A stretch of DNA of 64,000 nucleotides from Pseudoscleropodium purum (GCA_963969395.1 OZ017795.1:30237063-30301062); one strand, 5' to 3'. Shown: positions 13,601-28,600, counted from the stretch's first letter. Notes: generated by a model from the sequence alone, not told the origin. A program made the numbers and translations.

Positions 13601-16600
13601 TCCAAATACCTATTCCCCCTCAAAGTGTGGAATTTGAGTGCCAATGTCTTCCACTACATGCATCTTATTGAGTGCGTTTATAATTTTCTTTCCACCTCTA
13701 GATGCCATAGCTTTCTTCAGTTTCAAATCTTCTTTATAAAGGACTTTTCTAAAAAGTCTCCTGCAAAGATAAGCTCTATAGTTAATCATCTGTATGAAGG
13801 CTTGAACCCAATCATCACTCGTAGCAATAGACAAGTCAGACCCATGTTTTCTAGAATCTTGCATACATCTGTTATGCACTATTTCTACCAGGTTACACAT
13901 TGGAATGTCTGCTAGTTCCTCTACTATCAATTTCTGCAACGATGATCAATGAAGTTATTATTCGAATGGTTTGTTGTTTAGGATGAAAAAAAATGAAAAA
14001 AAATGAGAATATAATATAGGTCATATTGTTTCTAGGAATCCAACCCACTAACAATATTAAAAATGCCAAAATGCAAGCCAATCCTTGGCTTCACAAAAAA
14101 TTGGTTCTAATGCAACTCTAGAGAAGTACCACTGAGTTCTAATTTCTAGATACATCCTATTTGCCTCAGACATCAATATTGCATCTTTGTACTACATTTA
14201 GAATCAAATATGTTGGTTTTGAAATTCTTTGGCAATTAGCTTCTTCGAGTGCTTGTACACGCTTGTTGCCTAATAAAACAAGCAAGTTCATTCATGGTCC
14301 ACCATTGGAACAAATGAATCCCCTTGACCCATACACATTGTGAACTACATTAAAGTAGGCTTGAGCACTCTCACACGTAAGTCCCTTGAAGGTTGGCCTT
14401 GACCCTCCATTTTATACCATAACCTTATTCAGACAACGCCAAAAAGTGATTTAGCCTTTGGTGTCTTCAATTTGCATAACACAAATGGCAATGGTCATGA
14501 CTTTGTAAGAAGTAGAGTCATAGATGTGACAAGCAATAATTATCCATAATTTCACCTTCTTTATATGATCAAACATGACAAAACAATTCTTGAGGTTGCC
14601 ACTTGATTGCATTTGTTGTACAAGATCAACTTCACTTCTAGGTCCATTCACAAGCATTTTGAACAAATAGACCTTCTTTTGTCCTTGTATTAAGAATACA
14701 CTATTGTGGATATATTTCATTTTTGCACGTCCCTTCATGTCAAGAATCCAATCAATCTCTAACTCCACTCTCTTTGTTGTTGCTCTTGAAAGAAGACATC
14801 ATGTTGCGTATATTAGATGAGTTAAGGAATTTGAACTTATCCATAACATTCTTTGCCATGGAGCATCTTCTTTGGTCCTGGTTCATTATGAACAAGGAGC
14901 ATGTCAAAAAATTCCTTGTTTGCCGCCGTGACAATGGTGGAAGTTTTGGCAATTGGAGTTCTAGCCACTTTGTGAGCAATCAATCCAATAATTGCTTTGA
15001 GAGACTTTCTACATGGGCCATCAACAATTAAATGCAACTAGACACCCAGGTAGATGCATACACGTGACAAATCTCCCGTTCTAAATATGTAACAAATTCT
15101 TAAGTTACATAGATTGAGACAAGTAGGAGATTATCTACAAACTTTATAGAGCACAATAGAGTCTGGTGGAGGAATTTGACCTCAGATAAAAGGATGTTTG
15201 GTGATTCCAATCCACTCAATTTAGTTATTTTTTAAGATTTGCATGCAATAGTCACATCTTGGATTCTTACAAATCAAATGTCCAACACCAAGTGCTTTTC
15301 TAAATTTTAAACTTAGATCATTATAGATGTTAGCTATCATGCGTTATGGTCATACCGCTTATCTATGCCTTTAGCCCTACATCTAGATTTAGTATATGGC
15401 AGCCGTTAAAAAAGAACATTCTCATCAAATCTAGATGAGAGAAATTGAACTTTCTCATATATATATACATTCAATGGCATCAAAATCAATTTGGGCAAGT
15501 TCATTCCGTAATCGTGGCACAAAAGACAATTTGTGAGAATATTACAATACTCTTAGAAAATCGTGATGATTGAAAGGGAGAAGACGACAAGAAAATCCAA
15601 ATGATACAAGACTACTAAGGATAATTGTATAATAGGTAGTAGAAACGAATGAATTCACTATGGATGGCAAAGCAACATTTGAAGAGGAAGGTTGACAAAT
15701 TTTAATTAGTGTCTCACCTTTTGAATCACTAGATAACTCTATGCCTAGTTCTAAGGACTTGTATAGATGTTGTTGATAATAAAAAAAATATTATTTTAAA
15801 AACATCCACTACTTAGAGACTCCATTTTTATTGGTTGTAGTAATGGGTGTTCAATATTGAATTGATTAGAAGCAAGTGTTTGTATTTGACTTAAAACTGA
15901 CAAGAACTCATATGAAAAATTATAAATTCTATAGCGTCTTGTAGGAAAAAAGTCAATAGAACAATTTTTAATCACTACATCTTGACTACAAGATAGTTTT
16001 TTTAACAACACCATAGTCACCATGGACTTTTTCTTTTACAATCATAGAAGATAGGGAGAATCCAAAGTGGACATGAAAGAGATGGGTGGGCACCTATATT
16101 GTACATAACCTTGATTACCTAAGGATAAATCAAATGGGACCTCATGACCTCTAGCAACAATACTAGCTATAATGAAACATGAAAAAAATGTGTAAACAAG
16201 TAATAATATTAAGAAAGAAGAAGAAACAAGCAATGATATTTGGAAGTTTAAGGGGTGTGAATATAAAAAAGGATTATTTCAAATGGATGCACTGAAATTT
16301 GAATAAGAGTTGATAACGTGAAGGCTTGTTATTACATATTATATAAAGAATTGATACTAAAGAAGGTATATGAAGAATGCCTAAAATGAATCTTCTTCTT
16401 GTCTTGAGCAGTTGGAATATTAACCGCGAGTAAAATCAAAAATCAATATTCTTTTATGTCATATGATTTCTTTATTAGTTGTGAGATTGTTTCTGAAAAA
16501 TGATGTCATGAATCTAGCTACACACTTTATTACTTGTGGTTATTTGGAGGGGAATAGAATTTTTTATATGGATTTGGAGAACAACAAAGGGAAGACAATT

Positions 16601-19600
16601 GATGCCACGGATGATATTGTGAAATTGTGGAGTAACAATTGACTAATATTTCATTTGAGAGAAAATTGCAAAATGATAAGGATCTCAAAGTTTTTTCTAG
16701 CAAGATGTTTGTGGTGTGGGATGGCAACCACCGTTTGCAAATATGGTTATTTATTATTAATTGTGATCATGTTGACAACTTCACATGGCATTATGTTATT
16801 GAAAATATTGTTTTGGAGGTCAAGGGCAACATTGCAACTATGTTCGAAGTATTACATGAAATCAATTGGTAATCTTTTTCTTTTTTTTCTCAATTTTTCT
16901 CAATTTCTCAATCTTCATTTCACTACTTAGTCTTTTAAGCTTGTTTAGTTTGAACCATTGTAATTCTTAATATTCTACTTTCCTATTGGTTTGATGTTCA
17001 CTTCACATTTTGTTTTGAGAAGAGAAATAAAAAATCCCATATTTCTATCAATCTTGTTCACAAGTTTTATTGTATTCAAAATATTGTTGGGCAATCACTC
17101 TCATATTTTGAAAACTTTGTTTCCAAAGAAGATCTTATTACAATTAAAACAAAACAAAATTCAAAGAGAGGACTTGGTTCACTCTTACTATTGAGACTCT
17201 AAATGAGGTCTTACATTAAGTTCATTCCTAATATTTTCTTTACTATTTTATATTTGAATTCAATATTTAAATCTTTACTTTATTCATTTAAAATAATATT
17301 AGGTTGCTCTAACATGCATAACATTTGTCATCATGTGCAATTTTATTTATTTTTATACATTATTTAATTCATGCAACAAAAATTTGAAGATGTCGCTACT
17401 ATTTCTTAAAGGAAATTTTATGAGGAGTATCCCAATTCAACAAATTGGACTCTAGCAACAATTTCTGAATGAGTTTCCAAAGTTTTTAACAAAGTGAAGG
17501 TAGTTTTTCATTCAAAATTGAAGAAGCAACTTCCCATTGTAAATCTGAAATATACCATAGCATTCTTAGAGCAAGTGAAGTATCACTATAAAACTCATGA
17601 TAAAAATCCAGAGATGACTCAAAAAAAGTTGTGGATGTTAGCAACTTTAGCAATGGACACTTCTATGAAGTTCAAGTGGCTAAAGAGATGGAATAAGTCT
17701 TTTACTCTTTATGAAGCTCTCAGATTCCCTAAGGCATTATTCAATGATATTGACTTTCTTGAGTGGCCGGCTTCATAATGTTGCATAGTGGATTCAAGTA
17801 AATACTTGTCTTTCATTTTTATTCTTTTAGTATTGTTTTTTTGAACCTCTTCATTTAATTGTAGCATTCTTTTAATTTAAATTTTGTATCTAGCAATTGA
17901 CTATTGAGACAAAAAAAAATCTTTTTGATGTTGTAGTGGCTAATCTCAGAGTGTTTATTAACTATCTTCCAAATGATATGAATTCTTTGCCTACTATATT
18001 TTATTATGTGGAGCAATGCACATACTATTATAAGATCCTACCTTTTTCTGAATTTGTTGTGGGTAAAGGGATTCACAAGGAATTATAATATTGACAAGAA
18101 ACTCAACTTCAATTTGGCTTTGCAAAAAGTGTTGTATAGGTACTTCAGGTATGTCCTTTTCCAGGGTTGACAAATCAGTACGTCCGCCCCAAAATAGCAT
18201 CCGTAACCCGGACGTTCGTCCTCACGGACACAGCGTCCCTCCCGCCGTTGGAAGGTGGACGGGCGGATGGGGCGGACGGCCCGAGGCGGATGCCTAGATC
18301 ATGCGGACCACATTAGTCCGCGTGTTGATCGGACGGCCGTAACCGGGTGGACGGGGTGGTCTCGGCGGACGCTGCGGACACAGCGTCCGTGTCCAGACGT
18401 CCCGGACGTCCGACTATCCTGTCAACCCTGTCCTTTTTTCTACCAAAGTCATTTCCAAAGTTCCCACTTTTCTTGTAAATTATTTGGACAAAGAAAGTAA
18501 AGAGTGCATGTTCACTAAGAGGATTATGAAATCTTGAAATTCCATACGTTTAGAAAAATGTAGATAGTATCTGAGTTGTTCCCTTAAAAGACCTCCTACT
18601 TTTGATATTGTGCTTCGAGATTCTATTGAACTTGCTCTTGAAGGAATAGTAATAGATGCTCTTAAAACAATGGATAAAGGTGCAGCTAAGAAGCAAAGAA
18701 AAAAGGCAAAGAAGTTAATGGTTCAACTTGATGATTTTACTGAAGATGTTCAATTCAAGACAATTTGAAAAACCTTGTTGTTACTAAGCCTTCTTCTTCA
18801 AACGTTGAAATAATACCTCCTCCTTTAAAGCAACAAAAAACAATTTCTAATCTCATGGTTTTGGTACCAACCTCCTCTCCTACTTTTAAACTATCTCCAA
18901 AGTTTAAAGGTATGATGAGTACTTTGGCTCTTTTCTCTACAAATCCTACATCTTTGGATTTAATCTTAAATGATTCATTCATTAAAATTATCATCAAGAA
19001 AAAAAAGAGTGGTACATTTGGCTCACCATATGATGACATTGTGACTTTTTTTTTATCAAAAGTAAGTTCATTCATATTATTTTTTAAATTTTTTTTTAAT
19101 TTCATGTTTTATTGTTATGAAACCTTGTATATTCTATAAAATCCATATTCTCTAATTCATAATGTTTTGTGACTTTGACATCTTCAATCATGAATGAACA
19201 TGAATTTTTTGAAATTTTTCTTTGTAGGTTGGTGAAGGTAGGGAGTTCTTTTTTATGGAAACTGCAAAATAGACCTACTATGGACTCCATCATTGCAAAA
19301 TATCAAGATGGTTTTTTAGTTCTAAGGGTCTTAGATCTGTCATCTCAAATTCTATTTTGGATTGCCAACATTCAAAGTTTTTTGACTATAATGATGGCAT
19401 TTTCTCTTATCTATTTGATCAATTATAAAATATTCTTTTTATTTTATTTAGACAGTTCTACAGTGAAAAGAGAAGTGGCAAGATTTTTCAAGAACTACAA
19501 TTTGAAGATCAAGAATGAAAAGACCATCATTAGTTGCTTACATTTGGCAAATCCTATGAACCCATCTAAGAATGTAAGTAGCAATTTCAAATTTTCATTT

Positions 19601-22600
19601 ATAGTTTTGATTCAATTTTTACTGCATTCCTTTTAATTTTATGTGTACTTTCTCATTTGAATTTGATTTTGGTTTCTAGACTTTGAAGTTTAAGCCTTTG
19701 TTGTTGGTTTGATCATTTGACTTTTCTATTGCAAAGCAACCTCAAGAATTTGTAATTACTACTGATTCTTCCATTTTAAAATTGATTTAGCCATAGACAA
19801 CATTCTTTTCAACTTCATTACTTTAACAACTCAATTATATAGAAAGGGAGATGGCAAGCCATAGAGGGTTTTTTAAAGAGGTTAAAGGTTTAAATGAAGC
19901 TTTTTATTCATGGCTAGAGTCCTTTAGGTGGCATTGTGGTAGACATGACTATCTCCGTAGGGATTGTTAATTCCTAAAGTTCCTTGACTACGTTTTGTCA
20001 AAAACGCTCTAAAACTACCATTTTCAAGACAAGTATAAAAAAAACTTTAAAACATTTTTAGACACATCCAACCATATGATCTTGTATTATGATTATTTTA
20101 AAAGATGAAGAAAAAATTTCAAAAATTTCCACTATGTAGATTGCAAGATATTAGCCTTTGAATTGACAAAAAGCCTTTTTTTGGCCCTGCAAAAAATTAG
20201 TCAGCTGCACTTCACAAGGTCACATTTGTATGAAAAAACATCTAAAATGGTTGAAACTCTTTGGATTCATTTTTCACGACAAGTTGGCTACATGCTTGAA
20301 AAATTTTAGATCATTTAGAATTGTATAATATATAAGAAAAAAATAGTAAGTAGAAAAAAGAAGAGAATGAATCAAAATACTAAATTATTAATAATTTAAT
20401 CGTAGAATTGAAAAATGCCAATCCCAATGGTTTTAATGTTGTAATAAACAATCTTCATCTAATATTTTTATCCTTTTTTTTTTAATTTAGAAATTGAGTT
20501 CAATAAAGAACTTCAAAGTTTATTTTGGAGTAGAGAATCCATAACTACCCACAAACTAAAACACCTCATAATTTTTGACTCATTGATCAAATTGGAATGA
20601 TTCAAAGCTTTCTATTTATATATAAATCTAAAAAATTAATTTCAAATTTTTGTTTTTGAAAAAAGTGATTTTTTTAGATTTGTATGGACTTCCTAAGTTG
20701 AGAAATAAACTACATATTAGGCCAAAACTTTTGAGTCATATTTCCAAAAGTCCTAAAATTTAGTGCATATGAAAGATATTCCTTGCCCACACCTTTGATT
20801 TAAAATTTGGGCCAAAAATATGGAAATCTCTGCTCACATACACCTACCAAAAAAAGTTACATTGCCAACAAGTGCACCTTGGTCCTTTAGAGGTTAACTA
20901 CAATTTTGAATTACGTTTTTCTCTCTTTTTGTTTGATTGTTTTATCTACAATTCAATTTTGATGTCTTCATAATTTTTGTATTATGTTTCATACAGGTTT
21001 TTCTATTAGAGTGGCTTTTTCTTCTAATTTATATATTCAAGCATTGGAAAGTGATGCCAAACTCTTTGATGACATACTAATGTGTCTCCAAGACTCTTGA
21101 TTCTACTACCTCACAAGATGGTATGAAGATTGATAATGACTCTTTGATTGAAGACATCACAATATTTGACTTATGTGAGTAAATTCTATTTTTTTTTTTT
21201 AACAAACTTTAATTATACATTCAAAACTTTGTATTTTAATTTGCTACTACAACTATAATATACATTTTATTGTTTGCAATTAAATGAATCCATTATCAAA
21301 GCAACCCTTGCCTTTTTATTAGCACCCTAAATTTCTTAGAAGTTCCTCTCCTAGTCTTTGTAGCCTCCTTGTTTATTCTAAAGATTTAGCATTAGTTTAT
21401 ACTAATGCTTCATTTAATTCATCTTTGTATTCTCTATCACCTCATAGATCATATGATTGTAGAGTATGTTCTTATTTTGAATTTATTGCATTTGAGTCAA
21501 ATAATATTTAAGTTTGTTTTCATGATTTGATATATGATTTCTATTGTCTTATTTTTTAAATTAAATTTGTCTATGTATAATGTGGCAACAATTCTATTCA
21601 ATGGCCTAAAACTTAAAGCTATGCCCAAATTAAACACTAGATTATGAGTCTTGAATCATACTCCAGCAGTAAGCTTTATAAAATTCTACAAACCAAAGTT
21701 TAACTTGGAATTCAATAAAACTACTACCATTGGATTCATTATGTACTCTATTTCTTAGAGATGATTTTTATTTGTAACAAAATAAAGTTTGAAAAAGGTT
21801 GGTTCAAAAAGAAGAACATCGATTTTAAAAATGGTTGATAATTTCAACTCACTTGGATTTAATACATTTATTTTGTGTATAACACATGACTACTATGTTT
21901 ATTTTAAATACTCCATATTTAAGTTTTTTTAAAGCAAAATTATAAAAATAAAATAAAATAGGTGGACCACTTTCATCCTTTAAATTTACATGAAGGTTTG
22001 TGTCGACTACATTTATTACTTGATCATTCAAAAGCATTGTTTATGATTTAGTGCTTGTAATGTTTACCACTTTTGTTGTCACCAAATTTATATTTAGCCT
22101 CTATGACCTACATTTGTTGCTCTTTCTATGTTAGACTTTACAAATGTGACCTCTATGATGGTGTTATGATGTATTGCAATTTTTTGTTTGTGTGCTTCAT
22201 AGTAAGACAGCCTAAATCACTACATCAATTATTGTGTGTTTGCTTACAAATACTATCTATTTTGACTATATTTCAATTTTTGAAAATCTATTTGTTCAAT
22301 TTATTATGTGCTTTATAATTGTATATAAAATACTATAGTGTATCATTTCAACAAACATGACAATCTAGTTCATAATGAATTCCTTTTTGTAGGCTGATTT
22401 ATCATTTTGTAATTGTTGATGAATCGAAAAAATTTCCTTTTTGAATAATTTATTATCTTATAGATTGAAAGTTCACAAAATCACAAGCATTCAAATCTCT
22501 AATGAAGAGTCATTCCAATAGTATCAATAACTCTTTCATTGGCTCCATAGTACAATTCATACTAAATTGATTTTTCAATTTATAAAAAAATTGTTTTTAG

Positions 22601-25600
22601 TTTTGGAATTTGGATATAATTTGATAATTAAATGAAACTCATGTGAGTCTTTAAATGGATACTATCTTTTTTGACTATATTGTTGACTTTCTAATCATAA
22701 TTTTAAATAGATTTTAAGAAAATTAAACAAGATGAAGATCAAAAAAATTTAAGGACATCTAGTTGGATTATAATCTATAGGTGGTTATAGGTGGTTTTAT
22801 AGTAGTGATATTGGTCAAGTTCTTAAATATATATTCTACATCATCTTGAAGACATCCCAAAACTCTATATATCACCTTGGAGTTTTCAATCTTTTCCATA
22901 AATATTGAGTCACTTAGAGTAATTAAAATATTAGAAACAATACCTCACAAGTTGGTGGGTTTTGTATAGTAGTTTGTTGAAGTCAAAGTTAACAGAAAGA
23001 AACTTTTTCTATCTTCAAAATTTCAAAATTTTAGAAAAATTATTTTTTATTTTAAAAAAAATTTCACATTGAATTTTTTCCCATTTAAACTAAGATTTCT
23101 AGAACATTAAATTTTATCAAACAAGTATTGATTCCTTTCTATGGCTTTAGATTGCAAAAATGGGACCAAAACATCAATTTTCACCTAAATTTTAAAGGGC
23201 AAAAGACTTTTTCATCTACCATTCAAAACTACTATTGTAGTATTGCAGGAGTAAAATTTTTGAATTTTTTTCCACATCTTACCAAAGGATCTTGCACTAG
23301 ATTAGTATTAGAATGTGGGAAAGAAATTTGAGATACTTTCACAAAATAAATTGCAACATATAGGCATTTATAGTGAAAAAACATGGGAGGTGCACTAAAA
23401 GACTTTGAATCTTCTTAACTTATAGTTTTTGGGCTATGCATGTTGATTTTATTATTTATGTTGAAGAATCAAGTTGAAAGTCTAGGAAAAAAATTAAAAT
23501 ACTTTAGAAAAATTATTAATTTAAAGCTCCCTATGTAGATAAAAATACAATTTGTGCCAAAAAAATTATTTTAATTTTGTATTTTTTGTGTTTCCTTTTA
23601 GCAAACTCCATTTTGAGCTTCAAGTGGCATAATTTTTGCTCTTGAGCATGGATTGAATTGAAAATTTATACCTAGAAAGCTAATGTATTTTAATCTCTCC
23701 AAAAAAATCTCAAAAAATCATGCCAAAAATTGAGATCATACAAACCTACTCGAATTTTCATTTGTCCCTCAACATGACAATGGTCCTTTAGGAGGTAATA
23801 GGAGACAATTCAGTGTGATTAGCATGTATGCAATCAAAGAAGTTCATAATTGCATGAGTGGAACAAATATCTCAACAAAGATAAGAGACATCTCAATGTG
23901 CTATACTAGACTGAGGCATTTGATGCTTCTTTTTAGTCCTTCAAAATAGGAAGTTGAATCAAAATTAGAATGTAATTTTAAATAAAAATGTCAAAAAAGA
24001 GGCCAAATAAAAGCAACATTCAATGACTTTCTACATGAATTTAATATGTAAATAATTAATATTTGTTTTATTATATTTCAAAATAATATATGAAGTTTAC
24101 CAAAAATGAAGATTAGAATAAAAAAGATATATTCTAATTTTGAATTATAAGTAATGGAAAGTACAAAATCCAAATGAAAAATATGCAATATCTTGTCACT
24201 TGAATTCTAATGCAAAGAAAATGCAATTGCAATGATTCAAATTTCAACTTTTTAATATTTTCCAAATGAAATAGAAACTAAACTTGTTAAAATCTAATGC
24301 AAAAAAGGAATACTTTGAAATTTGAATGGACTATTGAGTTAGCCCCATATGCATTTAATTTTTGAATTTTATTCAAAATCTTTTAACTTAAGAATATATC
24401 AAAGTTGCACAAATAATATATAATTTTCTATACTATGGAAAAAATAAAAAATCTTAGTTATTTAATCATACAAATTTTAGATGACAAAGAGATTGTATTA
24501 TTTGTATTAGAAGATCAAAGTCTAAATTACTCATCTTCTTTTCTCTTATAACTTGAATTCATGAGGACATGAGGTGACGTATTCTTCAACTTTCAAATTT
24601 GTATATTTAGCATTGAAAATTATACATGAAATTAAGAATAGAGACAAAGAGTATACAATTAATTATTTCATTTATGAATTTACATTTCTTTGAAACGATT
24701 ATCTTACAGGGAATTCTAATGGTAAAAGCTATAGATTGTGGTACCAAAAAACAATTGAAATTGCTTTGGATCCATGAAAGTATGCGTGTTTTCTATGATC
24801 GATTGATTGATCAAATTGATAAAACATATTTTACTAATATTTTACATGAACTTTTAAAAAAAAACATGGAGGAAACATCTAATCATCAAGATGTTTTTGA
24901 AAATCAAATTATTATGTTCGGAGATTACTTGCGTCCAAGTTATGCAAGAGAAGAACGACAATATGAGCAGGTTGTTTTAATAAGATAAATTTTCAATTTA
25001 GCCATCACATACCAAAGTTTTAAAAATCAAATCAAAACTTTTTTTTTTTATCAAGAAATGAAGTTTTGTTAATAAATGCTCATTAAACTCAATAAACAAA
25101 GATCACCAAAATCAAAATTAATATGTGTTTTGATATAAAGATGGTGTTATAATTAATCCAAAATGTTTGTAAAAAATATTAATTATGCCAGTTTCAATTT
25201 TTTTTTATATCAATAGCTTCTAGTTTGAATTATATCAGAAATGAATATTTTAAATGTCATGGTATTATATACATTTAGGTATTAGATTATGGCAAAATTC
25301 CACAACTATTGAAAGATTATTTGGAAGACTACAATATGACAACAACAAATGTCATGAAGTTGGTCTTCTTTAAAGACGCAATTTTCCATATTTCACGCAT
25401 TGCACGTATATTACGCCAGCCTCGAGGAAATGCAATGTTGGTAGGAGTTGGGGGATCAGGAAAACAAAGTCTTACACGTTTTGGATGTTTCCTTGCTGAA
25501 TATCGTTGTTTTCAAATAGAACTTAGTAAAGGCTATGGAAATGCTGAGTTTCGAGAAGATTTAAAAGAATTGTACAAAATTGCAGGTATTAATATTTTGC

Positions 25601-28600
25601 AATATAAAAAATTATAAAAAATTATAAAATTAATTTCAAAGAGCTTTAATTCCTAGTAGTTTTAAACTTTGAATTTGCATCACAAAATATAAATTACAAA
25701 TTATCCATGCCCAATTTTTTTGATAATGGTCTCATAAACTTTATAGTTAAATGTTGATTATGGTCTTGTAAGTTTATTTTTCATTTCAAATCTATACAAT
25801 TATTTTTTTAGGATGTCATTGAACCTACATTTATATTGAGTATTTTGTTTTTATTATTGGATTATGATTATAATAGTACAAGTTGTAGTATAGCATATTC
25901 TATGTAGAAGTATCATTTTTTAATCATGGTGATTCCATTAAGAAAAGATTTAATCATGGTGATTCAATTTTATAACATATTAGTTTTAATTAGATATATA
26001 TTATTCAATAGAATGGTCTAAAATCAATAAATTGACTATAATCCATTATAGAACAGAATTTTTAGTCAACCATATCACTTATTTGACAAACACGTGTTCA
26101 TATCTTATCAAAAATATGATCTAAGTACAAACTTTACATTAATTTTTTTCAATTTTTTTCCCTTTTTGTTAGGTATAGATGGTATTCCCGTTACATTTTT
26201 ATTGGCCGATACTCAAATTGTGAATGAAGGATTTGTTGAAGATATAAATAATTTATTAAATTCAGGAGAAGTTCCTGGATTACATACTTCGGATGAAAAA
26301 GATCGAGTTATGGTAGAAATTCGCGATTATGTTCTTGCTCTTGGATTGCCTCTAACAAAAGAACAACTCTATACCTCCTTCATTAATAGATCTCGTGAAA
26401 ACATTCATGTTGTATTGTGCATGAGTCCAATAGGTGATGCTTTTAGGAATCGGTGTCGGCAATTCCCTTCATTAATCAATTGCACAACAATTGATTGGTT
26501 TAATGAATGGCCGGAAGAAGCACTTCTTTCAGTTAGCACATTTTTCCTACAATCTGTTGATTTGGGTTCAGATGAGGTTAGTAGTAAATTTTTTCCAAAA
26601 AAAAAAAAAAGAATCAAATCACCATTGCTAAATTAATCATATAATCAAATACTTTAATCAATCCAACAAATTTGATGATGTAATAAAAATTTCGACTAGT
26701 CTTTTTCAAGTACATATTATGGTAATTTATTAAAGCTATAATCAAATTTTTGATTACTTGAAATATGATATTAAAATTATATAATACGTCATTTATAAAT
26801 TATTATGGTTAAAATTTTAACGAATGTAATCTCTAATAACATATGTTTGAAATAGGTCAATAAAAAAATTGCATCATTTTGCGTTGCCATTCATACATCA
26901 GTGTCAACAATGGCTGATAAATTTTATAGTGAAATGCGTAGAAAATATTATATTACTCCAAAATCGTATTTAGATTGTGTTCATTTATATATTTCACTAT
27001 TTAACGAAAAAAGAATTGAAAGTATTACTGCTCAAGACCGTTTTCTAAATGGACTTAATAAGCTCAAAGAAACAAATGAGCTTATTACAACAATGAAGGT
27101 TCGTCTTAAACAAAATTTGAAGTGTATAAAAATGAAAATGAGAAATAGTATTGAAAAATGAATAATCATAATAAAAATAGAAATTTTTACATCAATTTTT
27201 TACATTTATAAAATCACTAGATATTATTGATGGTAACTAAAATATGAAATATATATAGGTTGAATTAGGAGAACTGGCACCAATTCTTGCTGAGAAGTCA
27301 GAAATTACAAATAAGTTGCTTCTACAAGTTGCTAGTGATCAAGCTGCTGCACAAAAGGTTTTTAATAAATAAATCTTTATATTTTGATTCCATAAAATTA
27401 GATGAAATTTCAAATATATAATATGGTTTACATGCCAAATATTGGGACATGTATTTGTACTCATACAATTTATTCTATATTTACAAGCACCATTGGCCCG
27501 AGTATATTTCCATCATCTAATATTTATATAGAATTTTTATACCTTTATGTAATAAAATCATACTATATATACAACAATCAACTAATAATTTAATTCTTTA
27601 GAAATAATGAAACTATATACCATATAGTTGAGAGGAGAAATGTAAAAAACAAGCCATAGTTTCAATTATGAAATTTATTTGATTTAAATGTACTTTTTTT
27701 TTTTTTGTGTGTCTTCCTCTCTCTCTATATATATATTCCATATAAATATCAAATTGAACTAATTTGCATCTACAAGAATTTTAAAAACCTTGCATAGGTA
27801 AAAGATACCGTGGCTTTTGAAGAAGATCAAGTAAAACAACAAGCTGCAGCTACGCAATTAATAAAAGATGATGCTCAAAAGGATTTGGATGCAGCCTTAC
27901 CTGCATTGAATGCTGCATTAGCGGCCCTCAATTCTCTAAATAAGAATGACATTACTGAAATTAAATCATTTTCTAAACCACCTCCTTTAGTTTTAACAAC
28001 TATGGAAGCTGTTTGTATTCTATTTGGTCAAAAGCCTGATTGGGATACATCAAAAAAGGTTAGAAATAGAAATAAATATAATCTCAAAAATACTAGCTAG
28101 AAGATGAATGAATTTTATTAAAGTTAATTGTAAAGTGAACCATGTTTGTAGAAGGGGTGTAAAAAGAAGGTTTTAACTAAGAGCATCTCTATGGCTATTT
28201 TTCCAAAGAGAAACACCAATAGAGGTCTTGACATGCCCCTCTTGACCACCCTCACTTGTATGCATTGACATAGCCTCACAATGACATAGGAGAGGAATAG
28301 GTCAATATGCCAAATAGGCAAATGGTACACTGAAACCTTCCATAATAATCCCACCACCTCACTCCAACATTGCAAGCTTTGTCAGGCCAATTATGATTTT
28401 AGTTTTATTATTATTGGAAAGAAATGAAATGGATTCCATTGCCATGGGTTTGGTATCTTGAAATGTGAGCCACAAAAACCATAGTGAGCCACACAAGAAG
28501 TCAAGAACCACACCACTTGCCAATGCCCTTGCCAAAGAATGATGTACATTGCCATTATTTCCCATTTGGCAAGTCTGCCTTAGAATACTCCTACAATCCT

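Larger units (their letters stand above)
16639..21180 (+). pseudogene. unknown multi-exon gene relic nested in dynein intron
   Basis: Several open segments with splice-like borders lie in one orientation. 16,639-16,872 includes [12 protein letters not shown]. 17,400-17,778 includes [20 protein letters not shown], with one stop upstream. 17,892-18,160 includes [18 protein letters not shown], then after a frameshift [19 protein letters not shown]. Coding resumes after an inserted element at 18,431 ([18 protein letters not shown]). Further pieces are 18,590-18,770 ([17 protein letters not shown]), 18,770-19,060, 19,225-19,575 ([19 protein letters not shown]), 19,842-19,968 ([18 protein letters not shown]) and 21,040-21,175. 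Frameshifts and stops argue for a pseudogene. I do not recognise the family; [13 protein letters not shown] sequences occur in multi-copy plant proteins. Confidence 0.5.
11176..24709. other. giant dynein intron (13.5 kb) carrying transposon relics
   Basis: Bounded by CAG|gtataa and cttacag|GGA. In order it holds AT-rich filler (11,176-12,600), a minus-strand MULE-like relic (12,612-15,420), filler (15,420-16,600), a plus-strand unknown multi-exon relic (16,639-21,180) with two nested insertions, and AT-rich sequence (21,180-24,709) in which I see only a solitary element-end motif at 23,781-23,797. The intron is nevertheless flanked by exons that join in frame. Confidence 0.7.

Noticed and set aside
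18765..19139. A 124-codon plus-strand frame as an independent small gene
   Set aside because: It lies within the decayed multi-exon relic, continues from a frame-shifted upstream segment and ends in Phe-rich intron-like sequence.
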